64,000 bases of DNA, from assembly GCA_023055425.1 (NCBI GenBank), contig JALGPY010000009.1:20915775-20979774 (forward strand), given 5' to 3'. The stretch's first letter is position 1. Every line of letters begins with the position of its first letter. Of this stretch, positions 22,152 to 32,795 are shown in pieces. Made by a program: the position numbers and the translations under genes. The notes under the pieces were generated by a model. That model did no database searches, had not been told where the DNA came from, and worked only from the letters and a program-made list of their open reading frames with translations. This stretch comes from Linanthus parryae (Eukaryota > Streptophyta > Magnoliopsida > Ericales > Polemoniaceae).

Positions 22152-23198
22152 TGTAATACCCCAATTTTATACAAGAGGATAAGTTAATAATTTTGAAAGA
22201 GTTTTGGGTTATAATTGTGATTTACAAAAGTTCTAAATGAATCAATTAAAGAATGAAACTGAAATTGTAAGCTTTGAGACATTATAAAGTAGTTGGATAA
22301 AATTTGAGGGGTTATAATTGTAGTTTTCAAAAATATAAAGTTGTTAATTTGAAGAGTAGGGAGATAATTGTAGTTTAGAAAAGTTAAAACTAATTTAATT
22401 CAAAATTGGGGAGGTAGTTGTAGTTTCATAAAATATAAACTAGTTAACTAAATATTGGTTGGGGGTGCAATTGTAGTTTTCAGAAGTTAGAAATTAATTA
22501 AAGTGGATAGTTTGGGAGGTAATTGTAGTTCAGAAAAGTTTGAAACTAAACTGAATAAAAATCTGGGGAGGTTAGTGTATTTTATACAAATAAAAGTGTG
22601 CAAATATTTTTACATGTAGGGGGTTGTAGTTATCTTTTATCAAAGTTAAAGTATGCAATTATTTTTCTTGTATATAATACGTATGAAATACTTATAGCTA
22701 CTCGTATTTTGTCTAACCCGACCCGTAAAATAGTATAACCCGGTAATATGTACCGTATAATTATACGCACCCGTATTTTTAGCTACAACCCAACCCAAAA
22801 CCCGTACTTATTTATTTTTATTTATTTTCTTTCTCCTCCCTTATTTTACTCTCTTGTCTCTATCTCTCTCTCTCTTTTTCCTCCACCGGGACACACTCCC
22901 ACCTCCTCCATCACCATCCCTCTCTCTCACAAATCCCCCTCCCTCTCTACCAACCAAATTCATCCCCCTCTTCTATTAATTAAATTAATGCTCCTCCTCA
23001 TTTTTTTTTCTTCCTCACCACCTCTTTTTCTCTCTTGTTTCTTCACTGGTACACTCCCTCCCTCTCTACCAACTTGTTACATCACCCTTGTCCCTCCTCT
23101 TCTATTTATTTTCTTCTCTTCACCTCCTTCGGCACCATCACCACCCGACACCGCCATCCCCCTCACCACCTCATCTCCCTCCATATCTCCCTCTGCCT

Positions 23199-23276
<78 letters not shown>

Positions 23277-25623
23277 ATTATGGCCAAGAGAAGACCCACC
23301 ACCATCATCGCCAACAACAACCACCCGAGACACCACCACCACTCACGACGCCATCAGCACCTCCTCCCTCTCCACCCTATGCTCATCTCTCTCCCTCTAT
23401 CTCTCTCTCTCCCTCTCTCTGTTGTGCCGACGAAGAAGAAGCAGCAGAAGCAGCGGCAACAATGGTCGCTGCAACGCTGGAGAAAACCGCCGCCACCACC
23501 GCTGCCATCCATCCCTCCATATTTTCCCCGATCTATCCCTCTCTTCCCTCTCTGACCTGCTCAACGGATCCAACAGAAGAAAAAACAGCAGCAGGAACAG
23601 CAGCAGGGCCGCCGGAGCCGCCGGACCTCCGTTTTTTCCGGCGAGCTTCGAGCCCATGCTAATCAGTGGCACCCAGCCACTTTCAACCATTCCCCTAACC
23701 TCATGGAGGTCCGACCAGGTCCGTGGAGGTCCAAGACGAAGCCAAGACTTGCCGGAGAAGCCCCGGTGAAGCTCCACCTCCAGCGACCCGACGACGATCT
23801 TGACCCGTACGAATTCTTGACCCTTTCTCGCGAAATTTGATATGGGTATGCTTGAAATTTTCCCCTGAGTTGTTTTTAGCAATCAAAATCAAGTTTTAAG
23901 GCCTCGAATCCACGTTTTAATCGGTTAGTTTGAATGTTCATGCTTAGGGGGTTAAAGTGTCATTTTCAGAAAGTTTTTTGGGGGGTTATAATGTCTTTTC
24001 AAAAACTTAGGGGGAGGCAGATGTCATTTCAAAAACTTTTGGGTACTAAATGCAGTTTTTAATTTCATATTCAATTATAAAATAGTTTCTCTTAAATTTA
24101 TTTAGATTATTATTTATAAATTAATAAATATATTTTGGGGGTAAATATTATTGAAAGAAAATATATTTTGGGTTTTTAAATTAAATTAAAATTAATAGTT
24201 TCTTGGGAAAAATAAAAGGAGCTAGAAATAAATAAAGGTTGTATATTTGTTGTGGTTTTATTACGTTAGAAGCTCCGATTTGTAGGTGAAGTTTTCGTAG
24301 ACGAGACGACTTTTAGGACGTGCTTTGGATTTTGGTAAGTTAATATGCCTAGCCTCGCGTGCCTTTCATTCTTTCGCGTATCGCGTGAGTTTTTTGTGAA
24401 ATACTAACATACTTGATTTATTTGAGTTGTTTAATTGTTTTGAAATGCTCCTCTTTGAAGTATTGCATGAAATTGGTATCCAAATCTTAAATAACAATCC
24501 GAAAGAGAACATCTAAATTCTATTGTGAAATAAGTAGAAATAAATCTTTTAAAAGTGATTCCCCAAGACGGACCATGTCATTGAGCTGGAAGTACGAAAT
24601 TTCAAATCGTTACATCGGTTACCAAAAGTAGCACACCGCTCACTTATTGGTCAAATCTGGATATCTCTTAATCATACATCGATTATTATTATTTTTGCCA
24701 CACCGGCTTTAGTTCGGAGCTCCTTACTCGACTTACACCTTGAAAGAAAATTGGTAATTCCGTAAAGTGGAAAGTCATTGTGCGTGGGTTTGTGCCATAT
24801 CCCTGATACGATACATTTCTGACATATTGTGTTTGGTTCCTGATTATGAGATTATGAGGCTCTGACCTCCTTTTGATTAGTTATGGTTACGAGGCGCTGT
24901 GATGCGAACCTCCTGTGATTGAGTTATGGTTGTGTTAGTGCTTTTGCACATATGAGAAAGAGGTTGTGGATTGGATATGGTCATGCCCCGTATCAACTAG
25001 TTACTAATATTGATTTCGGGACTCGATTCATATTGATATGAGATATCTTGAGATTTAAAGTGATATAGTGAAACGCTATTAAAATCGATTTCCCGAGATG
25101 GACCACATCTTTGGGTTGGAATACGAAATTTGAGATCCTTACGGAGTTTGACACACCAAATCAATGTGAACGCTTTTCCCGCGAATATTTGATATTTATT
25201 TATCGGCGAATTGGTTATTCCTGTCATATGTCTCATACTCTGTTTACGTGCTATGGGTGTTAGCTTACTCAGCCGTTTGCTGATCATATTCTGTAAAAAA
25301 AACTGCGTCGGCTTTTGCTATTTTAAAACCGCAGGTTGGCTATCGAGGTGGGGGAACGTTCACGACACCGCTGGATAGGAAAGCTTACGGCTTAGAAGAT
25401 CATCTAGTATCATTATATCACTGAAAAATGTATTTCTGACTTTTGAAATGTCATTGTTTGCATTGAAATTTTAATAAGCTATGCTTTGAAATGTTATCGA
25501 TGGTTGTACTAGCTGTGAACCGACGATCCTTATCCGTTCCCAATGAGGCTCATCACCTTGGGCGGAGACATCTCTTTCCGAACGTGGGGCCCGGCCGGCC
25601 TTGCGATTCGGGAGGGTGTTGCA
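22152..25623 (+). mobile_element. Gypsy-type solo LTR (3.47 kb)
   Basis: Begins TGTAATACCCC and ends GGGTGTTGCA, the near-inverted termini of many plant Ty3/gypsy LTRs. A perfect ATATA duplication flanks it (22147-22151, 25624-25628), and the Angela 5' LTR shows the empty site. No internal region, primer site or pol, so it is a solo LTR. Inside are about six imperfect 60-bp repeats (22200-22640), a CT-rich leader with (CT)n at 23203-23273, and near the end a CTGCGTC...CCGCAGG block (25303-25335) shared with the LTRs at 52987 and 58939. Open serine- or proline-rich frames here come from the CT-rich leader. Confidence 0.85.
23203..23273. repeat. (CT)n microsatellite
   Basis: About 35 uninterrupted CT units within the CT-rich part of the solo LTR. 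Confidence 0.95.
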
Positions 25624-26424
25624 ATATACGAGTGTGACTATTTATGTCTCGTTTCCAATCCGGATATGGAGACAAAGGGAAAGTGCAATATAATATATTG
25701 GGCACAAGAGGTTTGTCGGGATCACTGACTATTTCTATTAGTTGGGTGGCATGGATGTGTTGCTAGACACCGCTCCATGTTAGTAATAAGTTACTACCAA
25801 CTAGGTTGGAACCTATGGGGTCACACGTCAAATAGAGTAGAGCTAGATTTGGGATTAATTAATATGATTAATTAATAAGAAGGATCATTATGCAAAGCCT
25901 GGCAAACTTAGTAGGACTAATTTTCAAGGAAAGGACTAATCCAAGTTCATGGAGAACTAGGGTGGACCTTTATGGAAACAACAAGGAGTTGTTGGAGTAT
26001 ATAAAGGAGGCTCTAGCTTCCTTCCCACTAAGTGAATGTAAGACATAACACAAGATAGTGGGAGAGAACAAAAAGAGAGAGAGCAAGACAAGCTAGGGCC
26101 GACCGTCGCTTGCCGTCCGCCCTTCCCATCGGCGCCAAAGAGGAGGCCGAACCCTCCTCTTGTCACATCGTTGCTTGATTCCTTCTTCCCTCTTTCTCCG
26201 GTTCAAGCTAGCACTTGTTGAAGGAAGAATCTAGATCTCACCTCTAGACGTGGATCAACCGTAGAGACGAGGACATCATTCTTCGTGTGATCTCTCAAAC
26301 CAAAAGGTACACAATACTATGTCCCTTATCATGTTATGATATCTCCTCCTGAAGATCCGTAGTGGGCTTTGAGTAGGATTAAAGTTTTTTTATTCCACTG
26401 CGTTACCTACGTCAAAACCCAACA

Positions 26425-26743
26425 AATACAACCCACGAAATCGACATATGCCTATATACGTTTATATAGGCCTACTAGGCTTGCTTGGTCCCAAAGAAAT
26501 GTACGAAATGGACCAAAACGCATAAGGAAGTAGTTCTAAAATCGCCAGCCCCAATCCAGGTCGACCTCCCTCCCAGGTCATGCGGCCTGGTTTGAGGTCC
26601 TGCGACCTCCTTGACACTGTTTTCTTCATTGTCTTCCTTCTCTTCATCTCGCTCCTTCGTTTTGGCCTTGTTTCCTTTCCCATCTTCGTCGCCAACTCCT
26701 CGCCAAGCCTAAGTCCATTCCAGGCACCCCTAGACTCCCAACA
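26425..26743 (-). repeat. LTR of the outer element, second part
   Basis: Starts with the right AATAC target copy (26425-26429) and continues the LTR sequence broken at 2724. Aligns with 1266-1562 and ends CCCAACA, followed by GTAGT. Confidence 0.85.
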
Positions 26744-27217
26744 GTAGTAGAGCACCACATGGTGCTCTAATGGTGAACTAAAATTATTATCGTTGTCATA
26801 GTTGGAAATTGAGTGGGTCGCGTTGTTTTGTGCACCACAACTGGAAACCACTTCCACCTGTTTGAAGCTTGTCATCTCACTCTTGACTCTTCGAGAATTG
26901 CACCGGAAGTGACATGTCTTCCCCTTTGTTCTGAACAAATTTTTGTTTGCTCTACAGTAAATGATGTGCCCTTTCTCTAAACATACATCACATAACACAT
27001 ATTAAATAAATAGAATTAGTGGCAGACAAAAGAAAGTGGATTTCTTATATGTCCTGATGTGTCCTGTGATGCATTGATTGGATCACCATATCAAATTTGC
27101 TTTTGCAGTAATCAATAATTACTCTTCCGGAGCATACTGTTTCCAAGTATATCGAGTTATACAAGAATTTTTTATGCACATAGATCGCTATACATTTCTA
27201 TATTAATATTAGTGATA
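26744..27217. other. Flank of the outer element, no firm gene
   Basis: Starts with the GTAGT target copy, then a hairpin AGAGCACC-acat-GGTGCTCT (26749-26768) similar to that at 1043. A minus-strand open stretch (about 26770-26998) with Cys/His residues (MLCDVCLEKGH, CHFRCNSRR) could be an old exon, but I do not recognise it. Confidence 0.4.
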
Positions 27218-27494
27218 TTAAGCCCCATCAGTTGGAGCGGGACGACAGACGCTCAGACTGGATATAAAACGCTCGAAGAGATAACGGGGCAACCCCTTGG
27301 TGAATAAGTCGGCATACTGGTAGTCAACTCGGATGTGTAAGACATGAAGATGTCCCAAAAGAACATTATCACGAACAAATATTAGGTCAATCTCAACATG
27401 CTTAGTGCGTTGATGCTGAACCGGGTTACCTGAGAGATAAACAACGCTCACGTTGTCACAATTCAGAATGGATGCTGGTGGAGGAAAGACCCAG
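27218..27494 (-). pseudogene. Copia RNase H C-terminal fragment
   Basis: Minus strand encodes CDNVSVVYLSGNPVQHQRTK, then HVEIDLIFVRD and YQYADLFTKGLPRYLFERF: the end of a copia RNase H, with the usual HxxTKHxExD and ADxFTKxL motifs. It ends SSLSVCRPAP near 27218. The upstream part is missing; at 27495 it meets unrelated sequence starting TGCAACACCC. No LTR of the same element is seen nearby. Confidence 0.8.
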
Positions 27495-29817
27495 TGCAAC
27501 ACCCTGAATATTTCTATGGGTCTAAATTTTAATATTTTAATTTTTTGGGGTCAATATGTGATTTCCTTTTTCAAATTTTAGTGCCGAAAAATTTCTGGCA
27601 GAGGGGGAATCCATGAATAAAGAGGGTTTAATTGAGAATACTATAATTTAAGGGTTAGTTTTGTGATTTTTTTTCAAGCATAGAAATATTATCTAAAGCT
27701 ACCCTTTGACATTTTTAAATTTCACTTTTTACTCTATGATGTGTCACTAACCTACTCAAGATAGAAACATCGTCACTACGATGTGTCATCCCCCTAATCC
27801 TCTTCCTAGTACTATATAAACTAGCTGAATGTGGGATACAATTCCGTTTTGAAGAGGATCTCAAGGTAAATCAAAATTTCCTTCCCACCAACGGTGAGTT
27901 TGGGAATGCTTCTGCAGCCAGGACAACTGCTTTCCGAATTTTAGTGTGTTTGATAAAAATAAAGTGTATGCTTTTTAGGGCAGTTTCTGCTGTCCCACAA
28001 CAGTTTTCAGGAAGCAAGGTGGGAGATGCTTTTCCAGAAAGTAATTTTGATTACTTTATCTACAATAGATTTTAACCTTACAATTTTTTAAAATATCAAT
28101 AGTTATCTTTAAGGAAATGACACGTGTCAAATATTTTTGTCATTTTACCCTCTCACAGCAACTTCACATTTGATTTTACCAAACACAAAATTACTATATC
28201 AATATTTCACAGCAGCTTTTACCTAATATTTACCACACAACATTTTATCGAGAATTCACAACAGCTTTTCCGAAGTGTTTTCACACAGCAGCATTCCAGC
28301 ACCGCTACAGCATTCCCAAACTAGCCCCCAAGAACCACCACAAACCACAACAGCGCCCTCTCCCCAACACTGTTCTCCAAACTAGTACAACTGGAGGTCC
28401 CCCTCGATGCGTAAATTAGGAGCCGCAAATAAATTTTTGAGGACGGCTTGTAATGAGGGATGAAACAGGGGGACCCAAGCTCAGAGCTCGTTTCATCTTT
28501 TTTCATAGCTCACTGAAATCTGGGCTGTGACTCTCGACGGGAAATCACCATAGCTGCCGGAGTTTGGTAAACCTCTGAATCCTTGATCGAATCCCATGTT
28601 TCTTGCATCAATAAGACCCTTATACTGAGAAGAATACATTTTTCATAGCATAATCCAGTCGGCAAGTCATTTAATTGTGTTTCTATTCTTGAAGAATCAT
28701 TTTACTGACGGGAATCTTCTCCCTTTTCGCTCTCGGATAGCTCGCTCAACACATGACCATTCGAGGAGCACTTTTCGGCTGCATACTCCTCTCATATCCA
28801 TCTCTAAATTTCATGTCCAACCTTGTTGAATGATTCAATCTCTTAAATACATAGAAATTAAGCTGAAGTTTTTGCACATTGTTCTGCAAGTCTGTCTCAT
28901 TGATGATCTGCGTAATGGGGGCTACTTTCGGGATCTGTAGATGCTTCACCACTACATGAAATTGAATTATCTTTGATTCTGGGTATTCCCCGAGTTCCCA
29001 GCTGTAGATTCATAACAAGTTTTAAGTTTAGGTTATAACTTTACCCAACCCATATTCAGCCTTAAAAGGTTGACAAATATTGTGTCATGCTACCAAGAAC
29101 ATAAAAAGTTTCCAAGTGTTGGAGTGGTTGCACAACCTACAAACTTTGAGGTCCCGTAACTCCTTGGACACAACTTGAAATTGTAATCTATTCCTTTTGA
29201 ATGAAAGTTGATTGTAAATACTACAATTCATGCTCTATGAGTTTTCTTCAGATTCTCAGCAGATTTCAGTAAATTTAACCTAAAGTTGACTGAACATCGT
29301 TTTTAGAATGAAGGATAAGCGAAAACAGCCATCTTTGAACTATCATAACTTCTTCGATAACTTCTGTACTTGATCAGATCAAGTTTTTCTTTCTCTTGTA
29401 AGAAGCCGGTTGATAATACTTAAAATTTATCCTACAGAAGAAGTTCCCATATCCTGAATATATTGCTCATAAATCAATCTTAAAGTAGCCGCCTTAAAAT
29501 AGTGCAAACTCTTGAAAGCACTCTAAGTGTTGGTCAATGATTTTCACCCAACTTTGACCAAGTTTATCTCTTCATATACTTCGATCCCTGGAGATATCAA
29601 ATATGTTCTGGAAACCAGATACTTAAATATATAAAGCCGTATTTTCAGATTCTCAAATCTCAAATCTCTTCCTAAGTTGACCAAAACCTGACTGTAAAGT
29701 TAACAAGTTAGGAAGATTTCCTCCTAACTTTGACTTTCTGATTTGACATGTCAGATGACCTAATTGACCAAAATGCCCTTCTGGAAAGTTATTCAGAATA
29801 AAATTTTAGGCCTTACA
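27495..29817. other. Long non-coding stretch, possibly a gypsy LTR remnant
   Basis: Begins TGCAACACCCTGAATATTTC, like gypsy LTR starts, immediately beside a copia fragment. It has a TATA-like ACTATATAAACTAG near 27810 and ends near TTTTAGGCCTTACA at 29817. No matching target duplication was found (CCCAG on the left, GTCAA on the right), so its limits and identity are uncertain. No coding frame is supported. Confidence 0.3.
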
Positions 29818-30180
29818 GTCAAGTATGCTAGTTTGACTGAGCTATATACGTGGGGTAAACTGGTAATTTTATAATAACTTGAATTGACCAGTCAAATCAT
29901 AGCCATGGGCATGACCTCACACCTCTATCTCGACTTGATGATATATGTGACCATTCTATACCTATTTGGGTTGAAATTGACTAAAATTCAGATGTGGGGG
30001 CTTTTTGGCAATTTTGCTAAACTTGAGGGACCTAAATGTAATTAAGTGGAATTGTAGAGTTCAATAATGAATGTACTGGGTTGTTAGGGGCAAAACAATA
30101 ATTTTGTTGGGCAGTCAGCATCACATCTACGTAGTAAATTCTATCTCACTTAGAGGACAAATGTAAATAGCATACTTGAC
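29818..30180. repeat. Inverted-repeat-bounded segment, possible MITE
   Basis: GTCAAGTATGCTA at the left is the reverse complement of TAGCATACTTGAC at the right (30168-30180), with 363 bp between the outer ends and no coding capacity. TTA occurs just outside both ends but not in exactly equivalent positions, so the superfamily is open. Confidence 0.35.
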
Positions 30181-30389
30181 TTATGTAGTGGTTGATGGAA
30201 TGTGGAATGAGCTCTGCTGATCAGAAAACTAGGCAGGCTATCAGGTAAGCATATTATGCTTATGATGTCACTGTAATTCTCTAAGACAATCGCACTGGTA
30301 TGAAGAGCTAATGCTTGCATTAGGAAGGAAAAAATCATGATGGTTTCCACATATTTCCCTACCGCAGGTGAGATCGGCATCCCAAGCTC

Positions 30390-32430
30390 GTTCAGCTCCT
30401 AACCCTGGGTCGAGGTTGAGCTGAAAATGATTGAGGATTTGTGGAAGTTGATCTGGTGACCCGAAAGCAGACAGTAAGAGTCCAAAATACTCTTGATCTG
30501 AATGAAACTTTCCTTGGAATGTTTGCAGAATAAGAAAGAGGCGTCCGTGAACAAAACGTGTGTGGTTGTCTGCGGATTCGACAGGCTTTTTATCCTGGTG
30601 ATCTTCTTCTCGTTGATAGATTTATCCATGGTCGAGGAGAGAACTCGAGAGTTGAGGATTAACAAAAACGGCGATAGAGGGTCACCTTGACACAAGCCCT
30701 GAGTAGGCTAGAAGGATGGACAGGGCTTGCCGTTGACGATTAATGAGGTAGAGAGGAGAATACTCCATCAGCCTGAATTTAAAAAAAAAATCTCCTGTTC
30801 CTATCAAAACCAGGATCATGTTGAGGAAATTCCATTCGAATTTTTCCAAGGCCTTCTTCATATCCAGCTGAACCGCGAAGTAAGCTGATTTTGTCGTTTT
30901 TGCTGGCGAATGAATTACAGTGTTTCATTGACAATAAGAATGTTTACGGAGATAAGACGATTACTCACAAAGGCACTCTGGTTTAACAAGTGAGCCCACC
31001 ACCTTTTTAAGCCTGTTGCCAAGAACTTTGGCGATGATTTTGTAAAAGAAGTTGCATAAACTGATAGGTCTTTAGTCGCTGATAGAGATGCGCCTGAAAT
31101 CTTTGGAATGGGGGATATGTAAGTTTTGTTAACTTCTTTGAGAAGGTGACCTGTGTGGAAGAAAGGTTGAATTACCGTAAAAACTTGGTCTACCACAGTT
31201 TTCCAGTGTTCTTGGTAGAATTCTACAATGAACCCATCCGGACCGTGGGCTTTGTTCGTCCCTATTTGGAAAACTACAGCTTTAATTTCCCTGGAGACAG
31301 TGGTTCCTCGAGTTGTTGAGTCTCTCTAAAAGTGAGAAACGGAAGAGAAATCTTCAGGGAGTTGTAACTGAAAGCCGCTGGCTCCATAGAAGGAGAGGAC
31401 TGAGTGGGAGCTAAGATAGAGGAGTAAATGTCAGGAATTTCTTCTTCAATTTAATCTTGATTGGTGGTCTAACTATCATCTCCTCTTTTGAGATAAGGTA
31501 TACATTTCTTGTTTTTCGCAGTAGTTGCTGCAAGATCCAGCCCGTTTTCTTTAGACCTTTGTTTCCAATAAGATTCTACCTCCGATATGAGTTTGGCATG
31601 TGACTTTCAGATAGCTTCTTCCTGGTTGATGAGGAGGGGGAGTTGAAGGGTGGAAATTTTCGGCTCAGGGAGAGACTGGTGTGCCTTTTCCATCATATTC
31701 TGAAGTTGCACCAATCGATATTTTAAGCTGGCTTTAGATGAGCGAGCCCAATTGCCAAGATAAGAGATGATGTTTTCTTGTTTTCCATGAGAGAGAAGGA
31801 GAGCGAGCCAACGACTGGTTGCGTCCACGAATTTCTTGAGGCGGAGGTTGGCTGCATCGTCATTTAGCCAATAGGCTTCAAATTTCGGTTTCCTTTGAAC
31901 CATGGCCAATTGGCCGAAAGTATCCATAATCAGCGCACTGTGATCGGAGCACTGGATAGGAAGCGCCACCACATTAGCCAGCGACAAGCACAGTTGTAAG
32001 CTCGGGGAGATGAAAGCCTTATCAAGCTTCTCATACTTGCAACGTGAAACTTGTCTGTTGTCGGACCACGTGTAGAATACTCGTGGTTTGTGCTTTATTT
32101 TTCTTCTGGTCCATCCACGTGGTTAAAATCTCCAATAATTAAGTAGAGATTGTTGTTGCCAGCTTGGATGTGCTAAAGTAGAAGGTTAGAAACCTGATGG
32201 CGGTTCGCGTGGCGAGGGCTACCATAAAAGAGAAAAAGATACCATGAGAACCCAACTACTTCTTTAACAAGAAGCTTAAGAAACCAGTTACAACAAAAAG
32301 CAGACACTATTGTCCAGGTAGAAGTGTCACCCAGCCCACAAACCCCTTTCGAACCTATAGCATTACCACAAGACTTGTCAAATCCAAGGAATTGTTCGAA
32401 AACAGAGAGAGGAGCCAAAAAGATCCAGCA
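30390..32430 (-). pseudogene. 5'-truncated L1-type LINE (endonuclease and RT remnants)
   Basis: Read right to left. Endonuclease remnants are FDKSCG and FYGSPRHA (32173-32418), then SDHSALIMD and PKFEAYWL (about 31850-31960). RT remnants are FQIGTNKAHGPDGF near 31250, EVNKTYISPIPK near 31130, [20 protein letters not shown] near 30940, QLDMKKALEKFEWNFL near 30840, CQGDPLSPFLLIL near 30680 and THVLFTDASFLFC near 30560. FTDA replaces the catalytic FADD, and several stops and frameshifts are present. The start of the endonuclease is absent, as expected of a 5'-truncated LINE. I did not locate a poly-A tail or target duplication. Confidence 0.8.
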
Positions 32431-32627
32431 CGCCGAACTATATTTAGAACATGAACCATATTTTTATACGGTTTTATCCTTCCCTTAGCGATGCTCTTAT
32501 ATTGACAGGTGTTCTTCAACGAACATAATTTTATTTCGAACTTGTTGATCCAAAAGTCAAACCTTAGGATTATGGGGTCCCACTGCGACCCCTCAAATGA
32601 GAGAGGAGCCAAACAGATCCAGCACAC
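32406..32627. repeat. Imperfect 25-27 bp direct repeat upstream of the F-box gene
   Basis: GAGAGGAGCCAAAnAGATCC continued by AGCAC occurs near 32408 and near 32603, about 195 bp apart. The left copy lies at the LINE edge; the origin is unclear. Confidence 0.5.
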
Positions 32628-32795
32628 ACAAACTACAATAAATTTCTTCAGAGGGTGGACCCCACTGTCATCAAAGTAAACTCCAATGTTGGTGCTTTGT
32701 GTGATTTCATTTCTCGGTATTACCTTCATTTGCTGAACCTCCTGCCCTTCATTTCTCTGACCCACTTCGTTTGCAGTTTTCTCTTCATCGTCACC

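Larger units (their letters stand above)
2725..26424 (+). mobile_element. Angela/BARE-type Ty1-copia retrotransposon with three nested insertions
   Basis: LTRs begin TGTTGGAATAGATGCCCTAG and end CAACA or GAACA. This start is characteristic of the Angela/BARE group. The 5' LTR is 2725-5739 and the 3' LTR 21520-26424; after removing inserts they are about 1433 and 1428 bp. The primer site is at 5741, gag at 7385-18417, and protease-integrase-RT-RNase H at 18418-21510. AATAC flanks both ends (2720-2724, 26425-26429). Without the nested elements it is about 8.4 kb, usual for Angela. Nonsense codons and frameshifts in gag-pol show that it is dead. Confidence 0.9.
21520..26424 (+). repeat. 3' LTR of the Angela element (carries a gypsy solo LTR)
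   Basis: TGTTGGAATAG to CCCAACA. Matches the 5' LTR except for the insert 22152-25623 plus its 5-bp duplicated target. About 1428 bp without it. Followed by AATAC and the rest of the outer element's LTR. Confidence 0.9.
1125..26743 (-). mobile_element. Non-autonomous copia-derived LTR element (minus strand), split by nested insertions
   Basis: Two LTRs of about 440-455 bp (1125-1562, and 2585-2724 joined to 26430-26743) begin TGTTAT and end CCCAACA in plus orientation. They flank a 1022-bp internal region (1563-2584). A tRNA-Met primer site lies on the minus strand beside the right-hand LTR (2570-2582), so the element reads right to left. A GTAGT target duplication flanks the whole unit (1120-1124 and 26744-26748). 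Without nested insertions it is about 1.9 kb, with no protease, integrase or reverse transcriptase; only a gag start remains. It resembles TRIM or other deletion derivatives moved in trans, though its LTRs are longer than typical TRIM LTRs. Confidence 0.8.

Noticed and set aside
22748..23882. Long serine- and proline-rich open frames on both strands
   Set aside because: They arise from the CT-rich leader and (CT)n array of a solo LTR; several overlapping frames are open at once and none has a domain.
26770..26998. Minus-strand Cys/His-containing open stretch
   Set aside because: I could not match it to a zinc-finger family, and the longer open frame runs into the LTR, so no gene is called.
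27490..29822. A bounded solo LTR with target duplication
   Set aside because: The bases flanking the proposed ends (CCCAG and GTCAA) do not match, and no other CA-CCCAG junction was convincing.
32655..32795. Upstream in-frame start for the F-box gene at 32655
   Set aside because: The extra 47 residues are hydrophobic, unlike the family, and the ATG at 32796 has better context.
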